From an uncultured Clostridia bacterium (GTDB lineage Bacteria; Bacillota; Clostridia; Christensenellales; UBA1242), in the NCBI GenBank assembly GCA_944383405.1, contig CALWPL010000005.1:40093-104092 (forward strand): 64,000 nucleotides of DNA, read 5' to 3'. A program made the position numbers and the translations under genes. Position 1 is the stretch's first letter, and each line of letters opens with the position of its first letter. This document shows, one piece after another, positions 58,029 to 64,000 of this stretch. The notes under the pieces were generated by a model. It did not search any database. It was not told the DNA's origin and worked only from the letters and a program-made list of their open reading frames with translations.

Positions 58029-58228
58029 TTTTTACCTCCACGACTTAAAATTTCTGCTTTTTTCTCATTGTATTCTTGTTCAGTTATTAAGCCCTTTTCT
58101 TTAAGTTCGTTTAATTCTGCAAGCGGGTTTTCACCTTTTGATGATTTCTTTTTCCACACCTTTGCTGCAATTAAAACGATTGCTGTGACCAAAGCTGCCA
58201 CACCGAGTGCGATAAATGCGTATATCAT
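58025..58228 (-). CDS. Small single-helix SHOCT protein
   Basis: 67 residues: one membrane helix (3-24), a basic stretch, and a SHOCT domain (LAELNELKEKGLITEQEYNEKKAEIL). A pair of SHOCT proteins in one operon suggests they form a joint membrane complex. SD GGAGG is well placed. Confidence 0.75.
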   Translation of the reverse strand: MIYAFIALGVAALVTAIVLIAAKVWKKKSSKGENPLAELNELKEKGLITEQEYNEKKAEILSRGGKK

Positions 58229-58309
58229 TTTTACCTCCTATTTCCATTAAAACTTAAAAAAATATATTAGTCCAATCTATTTGGGTTAATTTTAAATAAA
58301 ATGTTAATG

Positions 58310-58486
58310 CTACTTTACTTCTTTGCAAGATAATATTTGAACATTTTGACCAGCGAACATTTGCTTTACTTTATTTTTGGCTAAACCCTCACTATATGCA
58401 GAAACTATCATTTGATTTTCTGTCATTGTTAAAATGCCAAGAAAGGAATTAGGAATTATGCGAAATGTCACCTCAAATTTTTTCAT
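58310..58486 (-). CDS. Small 58-residue protein
   Basis: Begins MKKFEVTFRI behind GGAG, 9 bases after the nuclease stop. A first beta strand, a short hairpin and a helix AYSEGLAKNKVKQMF followed by a strand (NVQILSCKEV) give a beta-beta-alpha-beta pattern, as in small conserved proteins of unknown role encoded on mobile elements. Coding is supported by spacing, SD and composition. It could be a partner or inhibitor of the nuclease. Confidence 0.65.
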   Translation of the reverse strand: MKKFEVTFRIIPNSFLGILTMTENQMIVSAYSEGLAKNKVKQMFAGQNVQILSCKEVK

Positions 58487-58495
58487 TTTTACTCC

Positions 58496-59635
58496 TTAAT
58501 TAAGTGTTGCAAGTGCTTTTGAAATAGCACCATTTGGCTCAAATATTTTCTCTACCATTTGTTTGCAATCTTCTTCCAAAAATTGTGTATTGTCATTCAA
58601 AACAAGTTGTTGGTATTTTTCAACTGCCTCACTTGAATCTTGCTTATTTCCAAACAGCCATTGTTTTGGGCATTGGTTTTGGGTGGAATTCTTTACAAAC
58701 AACAAAGACATTTCATTTACGCATATTTGAAAGTAATGGGTTGGGTAATTTGCAAGTTCGTTTATTCTAAACATCAAATTCACTTGACCTCTATTTGTAG
58801 TTGGAACAAGTTGTTTTTTATTTTCCGTTACAATGGTCGCACCTTTTTGTTCAAGCAATTTTGATAAAATCTTTGATGTTTCTTGTATCCAATTTGGCTT
58901 GCTTTCAAAGATAAAATCTAACACTTTTTTATTGTTTCTATATATCTCTAATGCTTGTTTTTTCAATTCAAATTCATTGTTCATATCAAATTCCCTTTCT
59001 ATTATTTTTTTGTAATCCTCAATAAGTGTTTTAATTATGTTGTCGGCTGAGTCTATGTTGACTTTTTGTAAAACATCAAATATAAATTTGTAGTCTATTT
59101 CAAGCCATTCAGTATAAGTTGAATTTGCTTTGTTTGGGGTTAAATATAGCATAACTTTTTTATGGTTTTTATATTTTCCGCTACAAAGGAAATTTTTATA
59201 TTTTTCAAGTTGGTTGTCGTGCTGGTCAGAATCAACTTTGTTTTCAATAGCAACAACAATTTTTTGAGTTTCATTCTTTGTAATTTCAAGGTCAAAAAGA
59301 ATATCAATTCGCCCATCTTTTACTGCAATCTCACGATACACATTGACTTTGTCAATGTTTCCATAAAGCATATCAAAAAAATCAAGTTCGCTCGTTATAT
59401 CTTTTGCAAGTAGTGTTAAAAAATTTCTTAAAAACTGATGACCGATATTTCCACTTTTGCTAGGGTCTAAAAGAAACGCCAAAAAATCACTATGCCTTAA
59501 TTCTTGTCGGTTAATATTCAAAATGTCAAATACATTGTATTTATCATAACCAGCCCTAACAAGTGGGCGAATGACCGCATTGTCAAAGTTTAATGCAAAG
59601 TCCTGCAATTCTTTTTCGGTTGGTATATTTGCCAT
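58496..59635 (-). CDS. PD-(D/E)XK nuclease-superfamily protein
   Basis: 379 residues of the PDDEXK_4-like type. The N-terminal part has the family phrase NINRQELRHSDFLAFLLDP (about 44-62). The nuclease core follows: an acidic residue in GRIDILFDLEI (about 117-127) and KIVVAIENKVDSDQHDNQLEKYKNFL (about 134-159) giving the E-x-K. A helical C-terminal domain of about 190 residues follows. Such proteins occur in defence islands and restriction-like systems; the target is unknown. SD AAGGAG. The gene is preceded by a terminator-bearing structured leader and is first of five minus-strand genes. Confidence 0.82.
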   Translation of the reverse strand: MANIPTEKELQDFALNFDNAVIRPLVRAGYDKYNVFDILNINRQELRHSDFLAFLLDPSKSGNIGHQFLRNFLTLLAKDITSELDFFDMLYGNIDKVNVYREIAVKDGRIDILFDLEITKNETQKIVVAIENKVDSDQHDNQLEKYKNFLCSGKYKNHKKVMLYLTPNKANSTYTEWLEIDYKFIFDVLQKVNIDSADNIIKTLIEDYKKIIEREFDMNNEFELKKQALEIYRNNKKVLDFIFESKPNWIQETSKILSKLLEQKGATIVTENKKQLVPTTNRGQVNLMFRINELANYPTHYFQICVNEMSLLFVKNSTQNQCPKQWLFGNKQDSSEAVEKYQQLVLNDNTQFLEEDCKQMVEKIFEPNGAISKALATLN

Positions 59636-59655
59636 ATCTACTCCTTAAAAATGGC

Positions 59656-59691
59656 ACAAAATAAAAGTGCCGCCCTCAATGAGAGCGACAC
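59656..59691 (-). terminator. Terminator at the end of the nuclease leader
   Basis: Minus strand GTGTCGCTCTC, loop ATT, GAGGGCGGCAC, then TTTTATTTTG. It lies 20 bases before the nuclease ATG. Confidence 0.75.
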
Positions 59692-59822
59692 AGTGCTAAT
59701 ACCGACACCCTCGTTGAAGTGCGACCTTACAACTCACGCAAAGCGTTGGGTAATCAGTGAATAGCCAAACAAAATTAAATCGCTTGCGTGCTAAAAATAA
59801 AATATAAAGTTGTAAGGTCGCA
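59656..59822 (-). ncRNA. Structured leader RNA / ncRNA upstream of the nuclease operon
   Basis: From an extended -10 promoter the RNA would start at about 59822, exactly at a 15-bp closing stem (TGCGACCTTACAACT, 59822-59808, with 59734-59720). Inside are a 17-nt one-sided bulge, a second stem CACGCAAGCG with CGCTTTGCGTG (one bulged base) and a 35-nt loop. The 3' part has a terminator (59691-59656) whose stem pairs fully only as minus-strand RNA because of two U-G pairs. GAGGGUG (59712-59706) can pair with CGCUCUC (59687-59681) of the terminator arm, a mutually exclusive antiterminator. It matches no RNA family I can recall. No protein is encoded here. The rest of the gap to 59996 holds only the terminator at 59966. 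Confidence 0.7.
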
Positions 59823-59827
59823 ATAGT

Positions 59828-59836
59828 ATTATAGCA
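59828..59836 (-). promoter_or_regulatory. Extended -10 promoter of the leader RNA
   Basis: TGC-TATAAT on the minus strand (59836-59828); no clear -35. Confidence 0.6.
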
Positions 59837-59965
59837 CAATGATTGCAAAAAAGGAAATATTTGTCGATATTTTTATTGAAATTTCTTACTTTATTGTGTT
59901 TCACAAGCCCGACAATTCGTTTATACGGCGATGAAAACAAGTCTTTGGTGCTTTGTTTGCAATAC

Positions 59966-59993
59966 AAAAAAAGCGGGTGAAGACCGCTTTTTT
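59966..59993 (-). terminator. Terminator of the recombinase-like gene
   Basis: AAAAAAGCGG with CCGCTTTTTT, directly after the stop codon at 59997 on the minus strand. Confidence 0.85.
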
Positions 59994-59996
59994 ACT

Positions 59997-61139
59997 TTAT
60001 TTATTTTTTACCTGACTGCTTTTTTCTTCTATGTATTTATCTAGCAAATCATAGGCTTTTCGCATTATTTCTAATTTTGTTTTGCTATCTATGTATTTAC
60101 GACCAAAAATGATATCAATATCTTTTTGACTAACTCCTGCGTTTTTCATCATAAGTTTAACTGAATAACGCAGCCATTTGAACTGGAATTTTCTCATTTC
60201 TACATTTTCTAAATTATCAATTTTTGATTTCCAAGTATGTGCAAATTCTGATGTAATTTTTAATTTATCACGAATGTCTTTTGTGTCTTTATTAAGTGCA
60301 AAAGAGGCAGGCTCGCCATTTTCTTTAATACATAGAAAATCAGAATATTTCGTATTAAATTCAGAACCAAGTTTTTGGCGATTCTGTTCACTGTTAGTTT
60401 TTAACCATTCAATAACTATTAACATTCTTTCAGTGAGAGGGTATTTTTTGTTTGGAGTAAATATGCTTTTTTCTTCTAAAATCAAAACTGATTCTTTTTC
60501 AAAACTTATGGCTCGCTGAAAGTATATCGTTTTATTTTCATAGTCTATATCGGTATATTTTGCACCCAAAATTTCTCTTGTGCGGCAACCCAACAAGGCT
60601 CCTAAAACAAATATTGCTTCTTTACGATTTGTAATTGTCATATTTACTAAGCGTAAATATTCGGGTTCGTTAATGTGGAAAAACACATCTCTTTCCTTTG
60701 GAATATGTGAGGTATCTTTTTTTTCTCGTGCTTTTCTATATACAATTTTCTTTAAATTTTCGCTTGGGTTGTCGGCTGTGCGATAACCTAACACGCATAA
60801 AATATCATAGCCATTTTCTCTATTTTCAAGGTAGTTTTCAAATTTTTTTTTGCTGATTGTAGGTAAGTTTTTAAGTTTTAGCCAATTTTTGATATCTTGG
60901 TAGCGATATCCCAATAAGCGAGCTATTTGGTTTTTTGTCCATTTTGAGTGTGTAAATTCATTTGTTTTATAAATGCAATTTTTAACTAATTGTCGTGCTA
61001 CATAAGCATCAAAATTAAGTGGCTTTGGCTCGTGTGGTTTATCAGAACAGCTCATTTTGCAATTTCTGCAATAATAGTATTGCACACCATTCTTCTTGCT
61101 ATTTATTGGCAATTCCTTTCCACATTTCTCACATTTCAT
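59997..61139 (-). CDS. Tyrosine-recombinase-like protein with N-terminal zinc finger
   Basis: 380 residues. CEKCGKELP...YYCRNCKMSC (3-30) is a zinc finger. A helix-turn-helix-like part follows (WTKNQIARLLGYRYQDIKNWLKLKNLP, about 66-92). The C-terminal half is a phage-integrase fold: the first catalytic Arg in LLGCRTREILGAKYTDIDY, and WLRYSVKLMMKNAGVSQKDIDIIFGRKYIDSKTKLEIMRKAY near the end. In that last block the usual HxLRH reads KWLRY and the later His is Arg, so the second Arg and a candidate Tyr remain but both histidines are missing. It may be a DNA-binding regulator rather than an active recombinase. Promoter TTGTAA-N17-TATAAT (61174-61146) ends six bases before the ATG: leaderless. Confidence 0.75.
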   Translation of the reverse strand: MKCEKCGKELPINSKKNGVQYYYCRNCKMSCSDKPHEPKPLNFDAYVARQLVKNCIYKTNEFTHSKWTKNQIARLLGYRYQDIKNWLKLKNLPTISKKKFENYLENRENGYDILCVLGYRTADNPSENLKKIVYRKAREKKDTSHIPKERDVFFHINEPEYLRLVNMTITNRKEAIFVLGALLGCRTREILGAKYTDIDYENKTIYFQRAISFEKESVLILEEKSIFTPNKKYPLTERMLIVIEWLKTNSEQNRQKLGSEFNTKYSDFLCIKENGEPASFALNKDTKDIRDKLKITSEFAHTWKSKIDNLENVEMRKFQFKWLRYSVKLMMKNAGVSQKDIDIIFGRKYIDSKTKLEIMRKAYDLLDKYIEEKSSQVKNK

Positions 61140-61145
61140 AAAAAT

Positions 61146-61174
61146 ATTATATCAGAAATTAAAAAATGTTACAA
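61146..61174 (-). promoter_or_regulatory. Promoter of the recombinase-like gene, leaderless type
   Basis: Minus strand TTGTAA (61174-61169), 17 nt, TATAAT (61151-61146). Confidence 0.65.
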
Positions 61175-61210
61175 GCGTTTGTATGTGGAAGTGTGAAAAG
61201 GAGAAGAAAA

Positions 61211-62014
61211 ATGAAAGTTGAAAGTAAAGATTTACCTATTTTACCACAGCAATTTATTCAAGCAAAAGTAATAACATACTCAAATGGTCGCAAAGCAATC
61301 GTGGGTAAAAAGGTTATAAATGGTGCTAAAAGTCCCATTAAAAAGCGAGGTCGGTGTCCGCCCGTAAATCGCAACGAACCTATGACCAAAAAAGCATTAA
61401 AAAGGACAAAAAATCATAATTTTGGAAGACTTTTTGAACTGGACTTGATTGACCAAAATTGTCGTTTTGTTTCCCTTACAATATGCAAAGAGAAGTATAA
61501 CATTTATAACAAAGTTAGCAAAAGGTTTAAGCATTTTATTGCCGAGGTTCGTGAAAAAGTAAAAAATCATTTTATTGGCACTGCAAGATTTATTGAATTG
61601 CAAAAAAATGGATTTTTCCATATACATTGTATTTTGGTTTTTGATAATAAAAATATTGATTTGACTTGCAAAGATTTGCACAAAATGTGGGGTTGGGGTT
61701 TGGTTGATATGAAGGCTGTCAAAAACAGATTTGGTCTTTTTGATTATCTAACAAATTTAAAACACAATATGACCAATGGAAAGGACAATAAGTTTACCCG
61801 TTACCCGAAAGGTGCAAGAATAATTTACATTAGTCCAAATTTATCAAGAGCAAAAAGTAAAGATATTTTACTTACACCAGAAAAATATTCTGCGTTGCAA
61901 AATAGTGGAGAATATGAAGTGTATTTTAAATCACATCAATACTATGACCCTACTACACAAAAGAAAAGAAATCGCATTGATAAAAAAATTTTAATTCAAA
62001 AAAATAAAAAATAA
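61211..62014 (+). CDS. HUH-type replication initiator
   Basis: 267 residues. Motif I is RFVSLTICKE (about 85-94), the metal-binding HUH motif is FHIHCILVF (about 135-143), and a Tyr followed by Lys in DYLTNLKHN (about 180) could be the nicking site. WGWGLVDMKAVKN between them is also usual in such Rep proteins. It would nick one strand and start rolling-circle replication of the excised element. The ATG at 61211 behind AAAAGGAGAAG is chosen over an upstream ATG at 61166 with no SD. Confidence 0.8.
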   Translation: MKVESKDLPILPQQFIQAKVITYSNGRKAIVGKKVINGAKSPIKKRGRCPPVNRNEPMTKKALKRTKNHNFGRLFELDLIDQNCRFVSLTICKEKYNIYNKVSKRFKHFIAEVREKVKNHFIGTARFIELQKNGFFHIHCILVFDNKNIDLTCKDLHKMWGWGLVDMKAVKNRFGLFDYLTNLKHNMTNGKDNKFTRYPKGARIIYISPNLSRAKSKDILLTPEKYSALQNSGEYEVYFKSHQYYDPTTQKKRNRIDKKILIQKNKK

Positions 62015-62117
62015 AATGAGGAGGTTTGAGCAAAATTGAAATTTGTGTTTTATAAGGTTCCATTATTATTTTTAATGTGCTTTAATAAAATTGCAAGTTA
62101 AATTTTGCGAAAAAATT

Positions 62118-62294
62118 ATGAATATACGCTTTATTGCGAAAAAACAAAAAGTTGAGTATCAAACAGTTGATACAACTATTGGTTCATTAAAAGAAATTGA
62201 TAAGAAAGAACTTTTCCCTTTATTTGAACTAATAATGAAAGAATTAAAAAACGAACAAAAAGAAGAAAACAAAGGAGGACAAATAAATGAATAA
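62118..62294 (+). CDS. Small acidic/basic protein upstream of the serine recombinase
   Basis: 58 residues (MNIRFIAKKQKVEY...), a short beta hairpin and a lysine/glutamate-rich helix. No SD is seen; a TTG 27 bases upstream is an alternative start. Its stop overlaps the recombinase start by 8 bases, so the two are probably coupled. Small genes of this kind often precede serine recombinases; the role is unknown. Confidence 0.5.
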   Translation: MNIRFIAKKQKVEYQTVDTTIGSLKEIDKKELFPLFELIMKELKNEQKEENKGGQINE

Positions 62295-64000
62295 AGAATC
62301 AAATAAGGTTGCGGTTGGCTATTGTAGAGTTTCAACCGATAAACAGCGAGAAGAAAGTTTAGACCACCAACAACGAGAAATTCAAAAATATGCTGATGAG
62401 AATGGAATTAAAATAATTAACTGGTATATTGACCACGGGTATTCTGGAACAACGGAAGAAAGACCAGACTTTCAAAAAATGATAGAGGATAGTAAAAAGA
62501 AAGAGTTTAATTTAGTGCTAGTGTGGAAACTTGATAGATTCTCTCGTGATAAGTTTGTAAGTGCTAATGCTAAACATAAACTAAAAGAAAATGGTGTTTC
62601 TGTCTTTTCAGTTATTGAAAGAATTGAGAATACGCCCGAGGGAGAAATCATAGAAAGTCTGTTTGAAGCAATGAATCAATACTATGTAAAAAATCTTGCT
62701 CGTGGTGTATTGGGCGGAATGGTTGAAAATGTTAGAAATGGTATAAGCGTTGGAAGTTGCACTTTTGGCTATATGTTGACACCAAAATTAGATGAAAATG
62801 GCAATATTGTTAAAAAATATAGCAAGACTGGAAAGGCTAAACCCGTAAATATTTATACTCTCCACCCAGAACATTCTGCCACTGTAAAACTTATTTTTGA
62901 TATGTTCTTGGCTGGTGCAAGTAGAAATGAAATATTAGCACGATTAAAAGAGTGTGGCTACAAGAATTCAAAAGGTGGAGATTTCAAAGCAACTAATATT
63001 GATAAAATTTTAAGAAATGAGCGTTACACAGGTGTTTATATTTTGGAGTATAACAAAGGTAAACAAGTCAATTATATGGACACCGAGGTAATACGCAACG
63101 AAGGTGGGCTGCCAAAAATAATCGACAAAGAAGACTTTGACAAAGTTCAGCAAATGCTAAATGCTCGCAAACATCAACCAAATGCTCGCTCGCTGGTTAG
63201 TTATCTATTGACTGGTAAAATTGTTTGCGGAAATTGTGGAGCTCAATTTACTGGTTCTACTCACTACAAAAACGGACAACCTTATCACTATTATCGTTGC
63301 GGGCGTAATAATGATGACTGCAAAATGATATCTATTCGCAAAGAAGCCATTGAAAACTTTGTAATAAAAGAAATTGAAAAAGTTGTAAAAAGTGGAGAGT
63401 TTGTTGCAAGCATACTTGACCGTTTTGCTGAGTTCTATAAAGAAAGAAATAACAACAGCGAAATTATTAAAAGGCTTGAAAAGAATTTGCAAGATATTGA
63501 GCGTAAAATTGGCAACTTGACAAAGATAGTGGCCGAAACAGGAAAATATACTGAAATGTTTGAAACTAAGTTGGATGCTCTTACTGATGAAAAAATTAAA
63601 ATTCTTGCAAATCTTAAAAACGAAACAAATATGGGTTTGGCTGAGTTTATTACAAAAGACCAAGTTCGCCGTTCTTACTGCAAGGTTTTGAAATTATTAA
63701 AAAGCGGAAAAGTTGAAGACCAAAGAACAATTATCAACACTTTGCTTAATCGTGTCGTGGTTTATAAAGACCGAGTTGAAACCTTTATCAATATTTTACC
63801 TTATGAGGGTTCTATTGCCGAAATGTCAATCACAAACGCTGACTTGGAAAAATATGGCTTGCTAGAAACCTCAGAAAATGAAAATATCACTCAGGAATGC
63901 AATATTCCGAGTGATATTTGCTTTGGTAGGATTGAGTGGACTCGAACCACCGACCCCCACCTTATCAGGGTAAAAATCGGGCAAAATCGGGTGATGATAC
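62287..64000 (+). CDS. Large serine recombinase (3' end outside window)
   Basis: The frame is open from the ATG (SD AAAGGAGG) to the right edge, 571 codons. Resolvase domain: AVGYCRVSTDKQ with catalytic Ser16, LVWKLDRFSRD (about 81-91). Recombinase domain: SCTFGYM onward. Zinc ribbon: VCGNCGAQF...YYRCGRNNDDC (about 315-340). A coiled coil lies at about 385-450. The family usually ends near 540-550 residues. Here the frame has no stop there; it passes through the hairpin at 63882 and the tRNA-derived attachment site (residues reading FGRIEWTRTTDPH). It should catalyse integration and excision of element 2. Confidence 0.9.
   Translation, partial: MNKESNKVAVGYCRVSTDKQREESLDHQQREIQKYADENGIKIINWYIDHGYSGTTEERPDFQKMIEDSKKKEFNLVLVWKLDRFSRDKFVSANAKHKLKENGVSVFSVIERIENTPEGEIIESLFEAMNQYYVKNLARGVLGGMVENVRNGISVGSCTFGYMLTPKLDENGNIVKKYSKTGKAKPVNIYTLHPEHSATVKLIFDMFLAGASRNEILARLKECGYKNSKGGDFKATNIDKILRNERYTGVYILEYNKGKQVNYMDTEVIRNEGGLPKIIDKEDFDKVQQMLNARKHQPNARSLVSYLLTGKIVCGNCGAQFTGSTHYKNGQPYHYYRCGRNNDDCKMISIRKEAIENFVIKEIEKVVKSGEFVASILDRFAEFYKERNNNSEIIKRLEKNLQDIERKIGNLTKIVAETGKYTEMFETKLDALTDEKIKILANLKNETNMGLAEFITKDQVRRSYCKVLKLLKSGKVEDQRTIINTLLNRVVVYKDRVETFINILPYEGSIAEMSITNADLEKYGLLETSENENITQECNIPSDICFGRIEWTRTTDPHLIRVKIGQNRVMI
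63882..63919 (-). terminator. Hairpin after tRNA copy C, inside the recombinase frame
   Basis: AAATATCACTC with GAGTGATATTT, extended by GGAAT/ATTCC. On the minus strand it follows the tRNA CCA end and runs into ATTTTC. Confidence 0.7.
63924..63970 (-). other. Attachment-site copy C: tRNA-Ile(GAU) 3' half
   Basis: Minus strand: ACCCTGATAAGGTGG forms a full anticodon arm with GAU, then variable loop, T-arm with all five pairs, acceptor strand and CCA. D-arm and 5' acceptor are missing in the bases to the right, so it is not a complete tRNA in this window. Confidence 0.8.

Larger units (their letters stand above)
55732..63970 (+). mobile_element. Integrative element 2 (about 8.2 kb)
   Basis: The DNA between tRNA copies B and C. 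It carries R1 copy 2, a possible winged-helix protein, a nuclease-led operon with structured leader, a tyrosine-recombinase relative, a HUH replication initiator and a large serine recombinase beside copy C. Rep plus recombinase without conjugation genes fits an integrative mobilizable or plasmid-like element. What lies to the right of copy C is not tRNA 5' half, so the array may continue beyond the window. Confidence 0.65.

Noticed and set aside
56998..59930. Similar CGGGCTGACAATTC / GCCCGACAATTCG stretches near 57000 and 59905
   Set aside because: Too short and too imperfect to call a repeat family.
63205..63663. 152-codon minus-strand frame
   Set aside because: It is antisense to the zinc-ribbon and coiled-coil parts of the serine recombinase.
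47487..63970. Complete tRNA genes at the three tRNA-like sites
   Set aside because: Only anticodon-to-CCA parts are present; no D-arm or 5' acceptor strand is found next to any of them.

Overview
The window is strongly AT-rich with the standard genetic code (UGA is not read as Trp in any gene I followed). The gene set points to an uncultured low-G+C Gram-positive gut bacterium of the Clostridia type: a class II CCA-adding enzyme, dCMP deaminase, XRE regulators, a Ca2+-type P-ATPase, InlB-type and NGGGIY beta-helix adhesin repeats, RHS proteins and Tn916-like recombination genes. I cannot place it more precisely from sequence alone. At least six genes lack a Shine-Dalgarno site and have a -10 hexamer ending 6-7 nt before the ATG, so leaderless mRNAs seem common here beside ordinary GGAGG-led genes.

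Bases 1-18380 are the 3' part of one giant surface protein gene (over 6,000 codons, 5' end outside the window). It has several parallel beta-helix blocks made of NGGGIY repeats, eight InlB-like repeats, a BspA-type leucine-rich block and a hydrophobic C-terminus without a sortase motif. Bases 18500-33260 are ordinary chromosome: iron alcohol dehydrogenase, MscS channel, dCMP deaminase, YhhN-like protein, CCA transferase, FkbM methyltransferase, lipid kinase, regulators, two zinc-ribbon membrane proteins with a neat divergent operator, and a P-type ATPase. Bases 33524-47227 hold surface and sugar genes (DUF4422, two membrane glycosyltransferases) around an RHS locus: a membrane protein, an 1,848-residue RHS toxin, a putative immunity protein, an orphan 158-bp copy of the RHS tip, a phage-collar-like fibre and a sigma-70 region-4 protein.

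From about 47.3 kb to the right edge the window is a tandem array of two integrative elements of about 8.2 kb each. They are bounded by three copies of the 3' half of a tRNA-Ile(GAU)-like gene on the minus strand (47487, 55694, 63924), each with its own hairpin terminator. Element 1 carries a BRO protein, a membrane protein, a broken lipoprotein gene, an excisionase and Tn916-type tyrosine integrase, and a methyltransferase-like + DUF1848 pair. GATGTC repeats sit at both of its ends, as expected for integrase arm sites. Element 2 carries a HUH replication initiator, a large serine recombinase whose frame runs through the attachment site and off the window, a zinc-finger tyrosine-recombinase relative with altered catalytic residues, and a five-gene minus-strand operon led by a PD-(D/E)XK nuclease.

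The most interesting object is in front of that nuclease: a roughly 160-nt structured RNA with its own extended -10 promoter, a 15-bp closing stem, a terminator that pairs fully only on the minus strand, and a segment able to form a competing antiterminator. It ends about 20 nt before the nuclease start codon. The layout resembles a riboswitch/attenuator or a type III toxin-antitoxin locus, but with a PD-(D/E)XK protein; I do not recognise it as a described system.
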